In this document: positions 1 to 8,603 of the stretch, piece by piece
Numbering within the stretch: the first letter of the stretch is position 1
Layout: the number at the start of each line of letters is the position of its first letter
Origin: Solirubrobacteraceae bacterium
GTDB taxonomy: Bacteria > Actinomycetota > Thermoleophilia > Solirubrobacterales > Solirubrobacteraceae
Length of the DNA stretch: 48,844 bases
Reading direction: 5' to 3'
Assembly: GCA_031177685.1 (NCBI GenBank)
Contig: JAPSGI010000020.1
Coordinates: forward strand, 1-48,844
Translations under genes and position numbers: made by a program
The notes under the pieces: model-generated
Seen by the model: only the letters and a program-made list of their open reading frames with translations
Database searches by the model: none
What the model was told of the DNA's origin: nothing

Positions 1-165
1 GGCGGCGGCCGTGGCGGCGGCGGCGGTCGCGGCGGCGGCGGCGGTGGCGGTCGCGGCGGCGGTGGCGGCGGCGGCGGTGGCCGTGGTGGCGGCGGTGGCC
101 GTGGCGGCGGCGGCGGGCCGCGCGGTGGCGGCGGTGGCCCGCGTCCCGGTGGAGGCGGTCGCTGA
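1..165 (+). CDS. rpsC: 30S ribosomal protein S3, C-terminal end only
   Basis: Only the last 54 codons are in the window. They read as Gly except for eight Arg and three Pro, spaced as RGGGGG-type units, and end in TGA at 163-165. The identity comes from position: the next gene is rplP, and rpsC precedes rplP in the S10 operon. Typical S3 proteins end soon after the KH and C-terminal domains, so this RGG-like tail is an extension. The stop overlaps the rplP start (TGATG). The DNA is a near-pure GGC/GGT repeat and could slip in replication or sequencing. Confidence 0.85.
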   Translation, partial: GGGRGGGGGRGGGGGGGRGGGGGGGGGRGGGGGRGGGGGPRGGGGGPRPGGGGR

Positions 166-581
166 TGCTCTCCCCCAAGCGCGTAAAGCACCGCAAGCAG
201 CACCGCGGCCGCATGGCCGGGAACTCGCGCGGCCAGACCAACGTGCAGTTCGGCGACTACGGGCTGAAGGCCCTCGAGCGCGGCTGGATCACCAACCGCC
301 AGATCGAGGCTGCCCGCATCGCAATGACCCGCAAGATCAAGCGCGGCGGCAAGGTGTGGATCAACCTCTACCCCGACAAGCCCTTCACGCAGAAGCCCGC
401 CGAGACCCGCATGGGCTCCGGCAAGGGCAACCCCGAGGGATGGGTGGCCGTGGTCAAGCCCGGCCGCGTGATGTTCGAGCTGGCCGGCGTGCCCGAGGAG
501 CTGGCGCGTGAGGCGATGCGCCTGGCCGGACACAAGCTGCCCGTGAAGACCAAGTTCGTGGCGCGGGAGGGTCAGTACTGA
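165..581 (+). CDS. rplP: 50S ribosomal protein L16
   Basis: The protein is 138 aa, the usual L16 length, and starts [17 protein letters not shown] with the typical basic N-terminus. It contains the conserved [18 protein letters not shown] stretch near residues 85-102. L16 binds 23S rRNA near the A site and peptidyl-transferase centre of the large subunit. The ATG at 165 shares a base with the rpsC stop, and the TGA at 579-581 shares a base with the next start, so translation of the three genes is probably coupled. Confidence 0.97.
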   Translation: MLSPKRVKHRKQHRGRMAGNSRGQTNVQFGDYGLKALERGWITNRQIEAARIAMTRKIKRGGKVWINLYPDKPFTQKPAETRMGSGKGNPEGWVAVVKPGRVMFELAGVPEELAREAMRLAGHKLPVKTKFVAREGQY

Positions 582-799
582 TGACCCGCCCGGGCGAGGT
601 TCGCGAGATGACCGACGACATGCTTGTCGAGCACATCCGCACGGCGCGGCAGGAGCTGTTCGGCCTGCGCTTCCGGCACGCGACCGGCGAGCTGGAGAAC
701 ACCGCCGGGCTGAGCAACGCCAAGCGCGAGCTGGCCCGCGCCCTCACCATCGCGCGCGAGCGCGGAATCGACCTCGATCGAGAGCTGAGCAAGAGCTGA
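581..799 (+). CDS. rpmC: 50S ribosomal protein L29
   Basis: A 72-aa helical protein with the L29 signature ([20 protein letters not shown], then [16 protein letters not shown]). L29 lies at the exit of the polypeptide tunnel, next to L23, where targeting factors dock. Length and place between rplP and rpsQ fit exactly. Both ends overlap neighbours by one base (TGATG). Confidence 0.96.
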   Translation: MTRPGEVREMTDDMLVEHIRTARQELFGLRFRHATGELENTAGLSNAKRELARALTIARERGIDLDRELSKS

Positions 800-1401
800 T
801 GGCCGAAGAAGAGAAGAACGAGACCGAAGAGACGCCGGACGCGCCGGAAGAGGCCGCGCCCGAGACCGAGGCCGAAGCTCCGGCCGAGGCGGAGGCCGCT
901 CCGGCGCCTGCGGAAGAGCCCGCCGAGCCCGCGGAGGTCCTGTCGCCCAAGGAGGCCCGCAAGCGCGGCCGCTCGCGCCACCGCGAGGCCGGTCCCGAGC
1001 GCAGCCCCGAGGAGCGCCAGGCCGCCCGGCGGGCCGAGCGCGCGGAGAAGGCGCAGCAGCGCCGGCGCTACCGCGTGCGCGCCCGCGAGAAGGCCAAGGC
1101 ACGCCGGGCCGCCGAGCCGGCGACCGAGGCGGCGCCGCCCGTCGAGCGTCCGCACGGCCGTCCCAAGGTCCGTCAGGGCGTCGTGGTGTCCAACCGCGCC
1201 GACAAGACGATCACCGTGCGCGTCGACGTCGCCCGGCGCCACCGGCGCTACGGCAAGGTCATCCGCAGCTCGTCCACGCTGCACGCGCACGACGAGGCCA
1301 ACGACGCCAACATCGGCGACACCGTCCGCGTGATCGAGAGCCGCCCGCTCTCGCGCCTCAAGCGCTGGCGGCTGGTCGAGGTCCTGGAGCGCGCGAAGTG
1401 A
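799..1401 (+). CDS. rpsQ: 30S ribosomal protein S17 with a long charged N-terminal extension
   Basis: The S17 core, an OB-fold primary 16S rRNA binder, occupies about residues 124-200 ([20 protein letters not shown] onward). Ahead of it are about 120 extra residues: an acidic Glu/Ala/Pro-rich block (1-49), then an Arg/Ala/Glu-rich basic helical block (51-104) and a linker. Ordinary S17 is about 85-110 aa, while this one is 200. The ATG at 799 overlaps the rpmC stop as at neighbouring junctions, and the frame stays open with the same codon bias, so the extension appears to be translated. The end overlaps rplN (GTGA). Confidence 0.95.
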   Translation: MAEEEKNETEETPDAPEEAAPETEAEAPAEAEAAPAPAEEPAEPAEVLSPKEARKRGRSRHREAGPERSPEERQAARRAERAEKAQQRRRYRVRAREKAKARRAAEPATEAAPPVERPHGRPKVRQGVVVSNRADKTITVRVDVARRHRRYGKVIRSSSTLHAHDEANDANIGDTVRVIESRPLSRLKRWRLVEVLERAK

Positions 1402-1766
1402 TCCAGAACGAGACGCGCCTGCGGGTGGCCGACAACACCGGCGCTCGCGAGATCCTGTGCATCCGCGTACGCGGCGGCTCGCGCCGGCGCTACGCGGGCG
1501 TGGGCGACGTCATCGTGGCCACGGTCAAGCAGGCCAACCCGCAGGGGTCGGTCAAGAAGGGCGAGGTCGTGACGGCGGTCGTGGTGCGCACGCGCAAGGA
1601 GTTCGGGCGCGACGACGGCACCTACATCGCCTTCGACGAGAACGCGGCCGTGCTCATCGACGCCCAGAACAACCCGCGCGGCACCCGGATCTTCGGCCCG
1701 GTGGCGCGCGAGCTGCGTGAGCGAAACTTCATGAAGATCGTCTCCCTGGCTCCCGAGGTGCTGTAG
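1398..1766 (+). CDS. rplN: 50S ribosomal protein L14
   Basis: The protein is 122 aa, the exact family length. It begins [20 protein letters not shown] and contains the conserved [20 protein letters not shown] segment. L14 contacts S12/h14 at the subunit interface. The start is GTG at 1398, overlapping the rpsQ stop by four bases (GTGA), a junction repeated elsewhere in the window. Confidence 0.97.
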   Translation: MIQNETRLRVADNTGAREILCIRVRGGSRRRYAGVGDVIVATVKQANPQGSVKKGEVVTAVVVRTRKEFGRDDGTYIAFDENAAVLIDAQNNPRGTRIFGPVARELRERNFMKIVSLAPEVL

Positions 1767-1770
1767 AGCG

Positions 1771-2115
1771 ATGGCCAAGACACCCAAGATCCGCAAGGAC
1801 GACACCGTGATCGTGATCGGCGGCAAGGACCGCGGCAAGACCGGCCGCGTCCTGCGCGTCGATCCGAAAAAGCAGAAGGTGTTCGTCGAGGGCCTGAACA
1901 TCGTCAAGCGCCACGTCCGCCCCCAGCAGGTGCAGGGCGCCCAGCGCGCCGAGCAGGTCGGCGGCGTGGTCGAGAAGGAGGGCCCGATCCACGTGTCCAA
2001 CGTGGCCCTCCTGGACCCCCAGGCGCAGGACAAGCCCACGCGCGTGGGCATCGAGCGCGACGAGCACGGCAACCGCCGCCGCGTCGCCCGGCGCAGCGGG
2101 GCGAGGATCGACTGA
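1771..2115 (+). CDS. rplX: 50S ribosomal protein L24
   Basis: A 114-aa protein with the KOW motif at its N-terminus ([20 protein letters not shown]) and the [11 protein letters not shown] segment after it. L24 starts large-subunit assembly by binding the 5' end of 23S rRNA. The ATG at 1771 lies four bases after the rplN stop, and the TGA shares a base with the rplE ATG at 2115. Confidence 0.97.
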   Translation: MAKTPKIRKDDTVIVIGGKDRGKTGRVLRVDPKKQKVFVEGLNIVKRHVRPQQVQGAQRAEQVGGVVEKEGPIHVSNVALLDPQAQDKPTRVGIERDEHGNRRRVARRSGARID

Positions 2116-2888
2116 TGGCCGCCCGCCTCAAGGAGCGCTACGAGCAGGAGATCCGCCCCCAGCTGGTCGAGCGGTTCGGCTACACGACGCCGATGCAGGC
2201 CCCGCGGATCGAGAAGATCACGCTCAACATGGGCGTCGGCGACGCCAAGCAGGACTCCAACATGCTGGAGGCCGCGACCGAGCAGCTCGCGACGATCGCC
2301 GGGCAGAAGCCCAACGTGCGGCGCGCGCGCAAGTCGATCGCGTCGTTCAAGCTGCGCGAGGGGATGCCCGTGGGGGTCTCCTGCACGCTGCGGCGCGACC
2401 GGGCCTACGAGTTCCTGGACCGCCTGATGTCCGTGGCGATCCCGCGGATCCGCGACTTCCGCGGGCTCAGCGCGCGCTCGTTCGACGGGCGCGGCAACTA
2501 CACGATGGGCGTGCGCGAGCAGATCATCTTCCCGGAGATCGACTACGACGCGATCGACCAGGTCCGCGGCCTGGACGTCACGATCACGACGTCCGCACGC
2601 AGCGACGAGGAGGCCTTCGCCCTGCTCGAGGCGTTCGGCATGCCATTCTCCCGGGAGGGACGTCCCGGCGGGCCGAGTCCCGAGGAGATCGCCGCGGCCG
2701 AGGAGGAGCGGCGCAAGGAGGAGGCCCGCGTGCGGGCCGAGGCCGAGCAGGCCGCGCTCGAGCAGCTCAAGGAGGAGAACCCGGAGGCCTACGCCAAGCC
2801 CGAGCCGGAGACCTCCGGCGAGGAGGGCGAGGCCGCCGCGGCCAGCGAAGAGGAACCCACACCCGAAGAGAGACAGGTAGAGGAGTAG
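2115..2888 (+). CDS. rplE: 50S ribosomal protein L5 with an acidic C-terminal extension
   Basis: Residues 1-180 are a complete L5, including [20 protein letters not shown], the [19 protein letters not shown] segment and the end of the fold at [10 protein letters not shown]5 binds 5S rRNA in the central protuberance. About 77 extra residues follow, very rich in Glu and Ala with a helical [20 protein letters not shown] section, to a total of 257 aa against the usual 180-190. The stop is directly followed by rpsN. The extension has no recognisable domain. Confidence 0.95.
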   Translation: MAARLKERYEQEIRPQLVERFGYTTPMQAPRIEKITLNMGVGDAKQDSNMLEAATEQLATIAGQKPNVRRARKSIASFKLREGMPVGVSCTLRRDRAYEFLDRLMSVAIPRIRDFRGLSARSFDGRGNYTMGVREQIIFPEIDYDAIDQVRGLDVTITTSARSDEEAFALLEAFGMPFSREGRPGGPSPEEIAAAEEERRKEEARVRAEAEQAALEQLKEENPEAYAKPEPETSGEEGEAAAASEEEPTPEERQVEE

Positions 2889-3074
2889 ATGGCCAAGACT
2901 TCACAGCGCGTCCGTCAGCGGCGCGAGCCCAAGTTCAAGACGCGCGGCTACTCGCGCTGCCGCCGCTGCGGCCGCGCGCGCGCCGTGTACCGGAAGTTCG
3001 GCGTGTGCCGGATCTGCCTGCGCGAGCTCGCGCACGAGGGCTACATCCCGGGGATGACGAAGAGCTCCTGGTAA
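2889..3074 (+). CDS. rpsN: 30S ribosomal protein S14, zinc-binding (type Z)
   Basis: The protein is 61 aa, the length of the short zinc form of S14. Two CxxC pairs (CRRC and CRIC, about 15 residues apart) form a zinc ribbon, and the C-terminus (GMTKSSW) is typical. S14 helps build the head of the small subunit. A Shine-Dalgarno GAGGAG lies just before the ATG at 2889, inside the end of rplE. Confidence 0.97.
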   Translation: MAKTSQRVRQRREPKFKTRGYSRCRRCGRARAVYRKFGVCRICLRELAHEGYIPGMTKSSW

Positions 3075-3078
3075 CCGC

Positions 3079-3486
3079 ATGTCGCTGACCGATCCCACCG
3101 CCGACTTCCTGACCCGCATCCGCAACGGGCTGCAGGCGCAGCACGACGCCATCGAGGCGCCCGCGTCGAGCCTGGCCAAGGAGGTCGCGCGGATCCTCAA
3201 GGAGCAGGGCTACATCGAGAGCTTCGAAGTCCGTCCGCCCGAGCCGCGGCGCGCGGGCGAGCGCGTTCGCGTGGGCCTGCGCTACGGCGACGACCGCAAG
3301 CCGGTCATCTCCGGGCTGCGCCGCGTCTCGCGCCCCGGCCGGCGCACGTACGTCGATGCGCGCCACATCCCCAAGGTCCAGGGCGGGATGGGCACCACGA
3401 TCATCTCCACGTCGCAGGGCGTGATGACCGGGCACGACGCCCGCCGCAAGGGCATCGGCGGCGAGGTCGTGGCGGAGGTCTGGTAG
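3079..3486 (+). CDS. rpsH: 30S ribosomal protein S8
   Basis: A 135-aa protein with the S8 N-terminus ([19 protein letters not shown]) and the conserved C-terminal [20 protein letters not shown] segment. S8 is a primary 16S rRNA binder and, in E. coli, the repressor of the spc operon. I did not find a mimic of its rRNA site here. It starts four bases after rpsN and ends four bases before rplF. Confidence 0.97.
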   Translation: MSLTDPTADFLTRIRNGLQAQHDAIEAPASSLAKEVARILKEQGYIESFEVRPPEPRRAGERVRVGLRYGDDRKPVISGLRRVSRPGRRTYVDARHIPKVQGGMGTTIISTSQGVMTGHDARRKGIGGEVVAEVW

Positions 3487-3490
3487 CGCG

Positions 3491-4024
3491 ATGTCCCGGA
3501 TCGGCAAGCAGCCCATCCCCGTGCCCAGCGGCGTGACCGTCGCGATCGAGCCGGGCGTCGTGCGGGTCAACGGCCCCAAGGGCGAGCTGTCCGAGCGCAT
3601 CCACCGCGACATCGCGGTGGCGCAGGACGGCGACCAGGTGGTCGTGACGCGTCCGACCGACCGCGGCGAGCATCGCGCCCTGCACGGGCTGACGCGCTCG
3701 CTGGTGGCCAACATGGTCACCGGCGTCACCGACGGCTACCAGAAGGTCCTGGAGATCCAGGGCGTCGGCTACCGCGCCGTGAAGAAGGGCAACGACCTCG
3801 AGCTGTCGCTGGGCTATTCCCATCCCGTGCCGGTCAAGGCGCCCGCCGGGATCGAGTTCGAGGTGCCCCAGCCCACCCGCGTGATCGTGCGCGGCATCTC
3901 CAAGCAGCTGGTCGGCGAGGTGGCCGCGAACATCCGCAAGCAGCGTCCGCCGGAGCCCTACAAGGGCAAGGGCATCCGCTATGAGGGCGAGTACGTGGCC
4001 CGGAAGGTGGGGAAGAGGGCGTGA
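3491..4024 (+). CDS. rplF: 50S ribosomal protein L6
   Basis: The protein is 177 aa, normal for L6, starting [20 protein letters not shown] and ending with the conserved [20 protein letters not shown] region. L6 sits near the sarcin-ricin loop, where translational GTPases bind. Its stop overlaps the rplR GTG start by four bases (GTGA). Confidence 0.97.
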   Translation: MSRIGKQPIPVPSGVTVAIEPGVVRVNGPKGELSERIHRDIAVAQDGDQVVVTRPTDRGEHRALHGLTRSLVANMVTGVTDGYQKVLEIQGVGYRAVKKGNDLELSLGYSHPVPVKAPAGIEFEVPQPTRVIVRGISKQLVGEVAANIRKQRPPEPYKGKGIRYEGEYVARKVGKRA

Positions 4025-4374
4025 GCGTCAAGACCAAGCCCCAGCAGCGCCTGCGCCGCCGCCGGCGCGTGCGCGCCAAGGTGCGCGGCACGGCCACGCG
4101 GCCCCGTCTCTCCGTGTTCCGCTCCAACCGCGGCGTGTCCGCGCAGCTGATCGACGACGACGCCGGACGCACGCTGGCCGCCGTCGCCTGGACCGAGGAG
4201 GCGCTCAAGGGCCTGGGCCGCATGGAGCAGGCCACCCGCGCCGGCGCCCTGCTGGCCGAGCGCGCCAAGGCGGCCGGCATCGAGCGCGCCGTCTTCGACC
4301 GCGGCGGTTACCGCTACCACGGCCGCGTCAAGGCCCTCGCCGAGGGCGCTCGCGAGGGCGGGTTGGCCCTGTGA
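4021..4374 (+). CDS. rplR: 50S ribosomal protein L18
   Basis: A 117-aa basic protein with the L18 motif [20 protein letters not shown] and the C-terminal [21 protein letters not shown]18 binds 5S rRNA together with L5. The start is GTG at 4021, in a GTGA overlap with rplF. A 28-base gap follows before rpsE, the widest in this part of the operon apart from map-rpmJ, and it holds a possible internal promoter. Confidence 0.96.
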   Translation: MSVKTKPQQRLRRRRRVRAKVRGTATRPRLSVFRSNRGVSAQLIDDDAGRTLAAVAWTEEALKGLGRMEQATRAGALLAERAKAAGIERAVFDRGGYRYHGRVKALAEGAREGGLAL

Positions 4375-4388
4375 GACACCCGAGCAGC

Positions 4389-4394
4389 TACCCT
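4389..4394 (+). promoter_or_regulatory. possible internal -10 box for rpsE
   Basis: The hexamer TACCCT (TANNNT form) lies eight bases before the rpsE ATG, the spacing seen at many other genes of this window. Transcription from it would give an rpsE message with almost no leader. No clear -35 is visible and operon read-through is also expected. Confidence 0.35.
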
Positions 4395-4402
4395 CATCCG
4401 CC

Positions 4403-4956
<554 letters not shown>

Positions 4957-4960
<4 letters not shown>

Positions 4961-5133
4961 GCAAGGTCAAGGTCACCCAGCGCCGCTCGCGCAACGGCGC
5001 CAACCCACGCCAGCGCGACACGCTGCGCTCGCTCGGCCTGCGCCGGATCAACCACACCGTCGAGCACGAGGACACCCCGCAGCTGCGCGGGATGCTCCAC
5101 GCCGTGCGCCACCTGGTGGAAGTCCATGACTGA
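4957..5133 (+). CDS. rpmD: 50S ribosomal protein L30
   Basis: A 58-aa ORF starting [20 protein letters not shown] and containing the L30 pattern [20 protein letters not shown]. Bacterial L30 is about 60 aa. It starts in an ATGA overlap with rpsE and its last eight bases overlap rplO in another frame. The gene is short and easily missed, but its place between rpsE and rplO is the standard spc order. Confidence 0.95.
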
Positions 5134-5611
5134 GCGCGTCGGCCTGAACAACCTCAAGCCGCCCAAGGGCTCGCGCAAGCCGCGCAAGCGCGTCGGCCGC
5201 GGCGAGGGCTCGGGGACCGGCAAGACCGCCGGCCGGGGTCAGAAGGGCGCCGGCTCGCGCTCGGGCGCGCGCAAGCGCGTGGACTTCGAGGGCGGGCAGA
5301 ACCCGATTCACATGCGGATGCGCAAGCTGCGCGGCCCGCACATGAAGAAGTCCATGCCGTTCGAGCCGTTCCGCACGCACAGCCAGCCGGTCAACCTGTC
5401 CGACCTGCAGGAGCGCTTCGACGACGGCGCCGAGGTCACGCCGGAGGGCCTGCGCGCCAAGGGACTGGCCAAGCGCCGCGAAGTCCCGGTCAAGATCCTC
5501 GCACGGGGCGAGCTCTCCAAGCCGCTCACCGTCCACGCCCACGGCTTCAGCGCCGCGGCGCGCGAGCGCATCGAGGCGGCGGGCGGGACCTGCCGGGTGC
5601 TCGAGCCGTAG
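5126..5611 (+). CDS. rplO: 50S ribosomal protein L15
   Basis: A 161-aa protein beginning [20 protein letters not shown] with the Gly/Lys-rich L15 N-terminal arm (GRGEGSGTGKTAGRGQKGAG). The globular part ends in the usual helix near HGFSAAARERIEAAGGT. L15 binds 23S rRNA late in assembly. The ATG at 5126 lies within the last codons of rpmD. Confidence 0.97.
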   Translation: MTERVGLNNLKPPKGSRKPRKRVGRGEGSGTGKTAGRGQKGAGSRSGARKRVDFEGGQNPIHMRMRKLRGPHMKKSMPFEPFRTHSQPVNLSDLQERFDDGAEVTPEGLRAKGLAKRREVPVKILARGELSKPLTVHAHGFSAAARERIEAAGGTCRVLEP

Positions 5612-5629
5612 GGAAGGAAGCGAGCGGCC

Positions 5630-6901
5630 GTGCTGCGCACGATCTCCAGCGCCTTCACCGTTCCCGAGATTCGGCGCAAGCTCGCCTTCACGGCGGCGAT
5701 GCTCGCCCTCTACCGCCTGGGCTCGCACATCCCCGTGCCCGGGATCGACACCCAGGCCGTCGAGGACATCCAGCAGAACTTCTCCGGGTCCAACATCCTG
5801 GGGTTCCTCAACCTGTTCTCGGGCGGAGGGCTCCAGCGGGTTGCGATCTTCGCGCTGGGGATCATGCCCTACATCACGGCCTCGATCATCCTGCAGCTGA
5901 TGACCGTGGTGGTGCCCACGCTGGAGAAGCTCCAGAAGGAGGGCGAGGTCGGCCAGGCGCGCATCACCCAGTACACCCGCTACCTGACGGTCGGCCTGGC
6001 GCTCGGCCAGTCCATCGGCTACGTCTTCCTCTTCCGCTCCTTCGGCCAGAGCGCGGGCAGCCCGGTTGTGGAGAATTTCAACGGGCCGACGGTCTTCATG
6101 ATCGTCATCTCGCTGACGGCTGGCACCGTGCTGCTGATGTGGCTGGGCGAGCTGATCACCCAGCGCGGGATCGGGAACGGGATCTCGCTGATGATCTTCG
6201 CCTCGATCGCCGCGGGCATCCCCAACGGCGTGCAGGCGTGGTGGACGAGTCCCGACCCGGTCTTCAAGGTGATGATGCCCTTCATCGCCCTGGCCATCAT
6301 CGCGGCGATCGTCTTCGTCCAGGAGGGCCAGCGGCGGATCCCGATCCAGTACGCCAAGCGCGTGATCGGCCGGCGCATGTCGGGCGGCGGCCAGACCTAC
6401 CTGCCGCTGCGCGTGAACATGGCGGGCGTGATCCCCGTCATCTTCGCCGCGTCGATCATGGCCTTCCCGCCCACGGTCGGCCAGCTCATCAACTCGCCGT
6501 GGGCGCGCGACGTCGCCGCGTTCTTCGGCCCCAACGGCTGGGCCTACATCGTGGGCGAGACGATCTTCATCATCCTCTTCACGTACTTCTACACCGCGGT
6601 CACGTTCAACCCGGTCGACCAGGCGGACAACCTCAAGAAGTACGGGGGCTTCATACCCGGGGTGAGACCCGGACGGCCGACGGCCGAGTTCCTGGACCGG
6701 ATCCTGGCGCGCCTGACGTTCCCGGGCGCCCTGTTCCTGGCCTCGGTGGCTGCGCTGCCGACGATCCTGATCAACCAGACCAGCGCCAACTTCTTCTTCG
6801 GCGGGACCTCCATCCTCATCGTGATCGGCGTTGCGCTGGACACGATGAAGCAGCTGGAGGCCCAGCTGATGATGCGCAACTACGAGGGCTTCCTGAAGTA
6901 G
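5630..6901 (+). CDS. secY: Protein translocase channel subunit SecY
   Basis: A 423-aa integral membrane protein and the pore of the Sec translocon. About ten hydrophobic segments are visible. Family motifs include RLGSHIPVPGID near residue 30, the GGGLQRVAIFALGIMPYITA stretch at the plug/TM2 region, and GIGNGISLMIFASI near TM4-5. The start is GTG at 5630 with a strong Shine-Dalgarno GGAAGGAAG at about 5612-5620. Its TAG stop lies inside a TAGGCT hexamer ten bases before adk. Confidence 0.97.
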   Translation: MLRTISSAFTVPEIRRKLAFTAAMLALYRLGSHIPVPGIDTQAVEDIQQNFSGSNILGFLNLFSGGGLQRVAIFALGIMPYITASIILQLMTVVVPTLEKLQKEGEVGQARITQYTRYLTVGLALGQSIGYVFLFRSFGQSAGSPVVENFNGPTVFMIVISLTAGTVLLMWLGELITQRGIGNGISLMIFASIAAGIPNGVQAWWTSPDPVFKVMMPFIALAIIAAIVFVQEGQRRIPIQYAKRVIGRRMSGGGQTYLPLRVNMAGVIPVIFAASIMAFPPTVGQLINSPWARDVAAFFGPNGWAYIVGETIFIILFTYFYTAVTFNPVDQADNLKKYGGFIPGVRPGRPTAEFLDRILARLTFPGALFLASVAALPTILINQTSANFFFGGTSILIVIGVALDTMKQLEAQLMMRNYEGFLK

Positions 6902-6914
6902 GCTCCGACCGGCT

Positions 6915-7592
6915 GTGTCGGAGCTGAACCTGATCCTGCTGGGCCCACCCGGAGCGGGGAAGGGAACCCAGGCGCAACGGCTGATCGACGACTTCCGCCT
7001 GCCCTACGTCGCCACCGGCGAGATGCTGCGCACGGCGGTGCGCGAGGGCACGCCGCTGGGCCACGAGGCGGCCAAGTACATGAACAACGGGGACCTCGTG
7101 CCCGACGAGGTCATCATCGGGGTGACCGTGGAGCGCCTGCAGCAGGGCGACACCGCCGACGGGTTCATCCTCGACGGCTTCCCACGGACGGTGGACCAGG
7201 CCAAGGCGCTGGACGCGGAGCTGCAGCGGGTGGGGCGCACGCTGACGGCCGCGCTGCTCATCGACACCCCCGACGAGGAGGTCGTCCGCCGCATCTCCGG
7301 TCGCCGCCAGTGCGTCAAGAACGAGCAGCACGTCTACCACGTCGAGTTCGACCCGCCCAAGCACGAGGGCGTGTGCGACCAGGACGGCGCGCGGCTGGTC
7401 CAGCGCGACGACGACAAGCCCGACACCGTCCGCCACAGGCTCGACGTCTACCACGACCAGACCGAGCCGGTGATCGGGTACTACGACGACCGGGGGGTGC
7501 TGCGCCGCTTCGACGGCACGCGCAGCCCCACCGAGGTGCACGATCACATCCGCGCCACGCTGGCGACGCTGAGGCTCGAGGAATCGCTGTGA
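6915..7592 (+). CDS. adk: Adenylate kinase
   Basis: A 225-aa nucleotide kinase (ATP + AMP to 2 ADP). The P-loop GPPGAGKGTQ is at residues 9-18, the AMP site includes ATGEMLR, and the LID carries RRDD-type residues (QRDDDKPDTVRHRLDVY). The LID resembles the zinc-binding form but keeps only the first and third Cys and the Asp; the second Cys of the CxxC pair is replaced in CVKNEQH, so zinc binding is uncertain. GTG start at 6915. It overlaps map by four bases (GTGA). Confidence 0.96.
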   Translation: MSELNLILLGPPGAGKGTQAQRLIDDFRLPYVATGEMLRTAVREGTPLGHEAAKYMNNGDLVPDEVIIGVTVERLQQGDTADGFILDGFPRTVDQAKALDAELQRVGRTLTAALLIDTPDEEVVRRISGRRQCVKNEQHVYHVEFDPPKHEGVCDQDGARLVQRDDDKPDTVRHRLDVYHDQTEPVIGYYDDRGVLRRFDGTRSPTEVHDHIRATLATLRLEESL

Positions 7593-8362
7593 TCAACATC
7601 AAGACCCCCGAGGAGATCGAGCGCATGGCCGCCGCCGGCGCGATCCTCGTCAAGACGCTCGCGCTGCTGGCGAACCGGATCCGCCCGGGGGTCACGACCG
7701 GCGATCTGGACGCCGCCGCGGAGAAGTTCATCCGCTCCCAGAACGCCGAACCGGCGTTCAAGGGCTACCGCGGCTTCCCCGGCTCGATCTGCGCCTCGCC
7801 CAACTCCATGGTGGTCCACGGGATCCCCGGCCGCTACAAGCTCTCCCGCGGCGACATCCTGTCCGTCGACGTCGGGGTGGTGCACGACGGGTGGGTCGCC
7901 GACGCCGCCCGCACCTTCGCCGTGGGCGCGGTCTCGCCGATCGCGACCCGGCTGCTGCGGGCCACCGAGGGCGCGCTGTTCGCCGCGGTGGAGCAGTGCC
8001 GCCCCGGCAACCGGCTGGGCGACGTGTCCCATGCCGTGCAGAGCCACGTCGAGGAGGAGGGCTTCTCGGTGGTCCGCTCGCTCGTGGGCCACGGCATCGG
8101 GCGCGACATGCACGAGGACCCGCAGATCCCCAACTTCGGCGAGCCGGGCCGCGGGCCGGAGCTGCAGGAGGGGATGGTGCTGGCGGTCGAGCCGATGGTC
8201 ACCGCCGGGCGCCACGCCGTGCGCATGGGGGACGACCATTGGGCGATCTACTCGCAGGACGGCTCGCTGGCCGCGCACTTCGAGTTCACGGTCGCGATCA
8301 CCGCGGAGGGGCCGCGGATTCTCACCCCCTGGCACGAGGCCGCGGACCGAGCCGCGGCGTAG
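7589..8362 (+). CDS. map: Methionine aminopeptidase, type I
   Basis: A 257-aa pita-bread metallo-peptidase that removes the initiator Met. The five metal ligands fall in the expected places: DVGVVHDGWVADAARTF (two Asp), GHGIGRDMHEDP (His), LAVEPMV (Glu) and HFEFTVAIT (Glu). The start is the GTG at 7589 inside the adk stop (GTGA), giving MINIKTPEEIERMAAAGAIL, the normal N-terminus. A longer open frame upstream is only a shadow of adk. Confidence 0.96.
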   Translation: MINIKTPEEIERMAAAGAILVKTLALLANRIRPGVTTGDLDAAAEKFIRSQNAEPAFKGYRGFPGSICASPNSMVVHGIPGRYKLSRGDILSVDVGVVHDGWVADAARTFAVGAVSPIATRLLRATEGALFAAVEQCRPGNRLGDVSHAVQSHVEEEGFSVVRSLVGHGIGRDMHEDPQIPNFGEPGRGPELQEGMVLAVEPMVTAGRHAVRMGDDHWAIYSQDGSLAAHFEFTVAITAEGPRILTPWHEAADRAAA

Positions 8363-8367
8363 CCCTT

Positions 8368-8376
8368 TGCTACTAT
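8368..8376 (+). promoter_or_regulatory. extended -10 promoter for the rpmJ-rpoA operon
   Basis: TGCTACTAT combines the extended -10 TGN with a TANNNT hexamer, an unusually AT-rich patch in this DNA, six bases after the map stop. No good -35 is present, as expected for extended -10 promoters. A start near 8383 would give a leader of about 107 nt before rpmJ. Confidence 0.6.
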
Positions 8377-8379
8377 GCC

Positions 8380-8476
8380 GGGTCGCGCTCCCCGGGGCGA
8401 TTTCTTTGCTGCAAGCAGTTTCCGCGACCTGGTAGCGGCCCGCCGAAACGGAGGCCAGAGCCGTGTCGCCGGACCC
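8380..8476 (+). promoter_or_regulatory. structured 5' leader before rpmJ, possible ribosomal-protein autoregulatory element
   Basis: GGTCGCG (8381-8387) pairs with CGCGACC (8423-8429), enclosing a CCCCGGGG palindrome. GGCC (8437-8440) pairs with GGCC (8453-8456) around an inner CCG-AAA-CGG hairpin. GGGTC (8380-8384) can instead pair with GACCC (8472-8476), close to the Shine-Dalgarno AAGGAG at 8481-8486. The competing pairings suggest a switch. In E. coli S4 controls this operon through a leader pseudoknot; a similar role here is only inference. Confidence 0.4.
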
Positions 8477-8489
8477 ATCGAAGGAGATC

Positions 8490-8603
8490 ATGAAGGTACG
8501 GCCCTCTGTTAAGCCGATGTGCGAGAAGTGCAAGATCATCCGCCGCCACGGCGCCGTGCTCGTGATCTGCCAGAACCCCCGTCACAAGCAGCGGCAGGGC
8601 TAA
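8490..8603 (+). CDS. rpmJ: 50S ribosomal protein L36
   Basis: A 37-aa protein, [20 protein letters not shown] then [17 protein letters not shown], the full length of bacterial L36 with its zinc ligands Cys11, Cys14, Cys27 and His32. An AAGGAG Shine-Dalgarno lies just before the ATG. It opens the second part of the cluster. infA, usually its upstream neighbour, is absent. Confidence 0.97.
   Translation: MKVRPSVKPMCEKCKIIRRHGAVLVICQNPRHKQRQG

Noticed and set aside
1-162. The GGC/GGT repeat as a non-coding microsatellite or CRISPR-like array
   Set aside because: It reads as an open Gly/Arg frame ending exactly at the rplP start, with no spacer pattern.
7310-7588. An upstream extension of the map frame to 7310
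   Set aside because: It lies in adk in another frame; the normal N-terminus begins at GTG 7589 in the GTGA junction.
8375-8512. A 45-codon ORF between map and rpmJ, a possible leader peptide or remnant of infA
   Set aside because: Its ATG begins within the -10 hexamer, it overlaps the rpmJ start in another frame and shows no IF1 motif.
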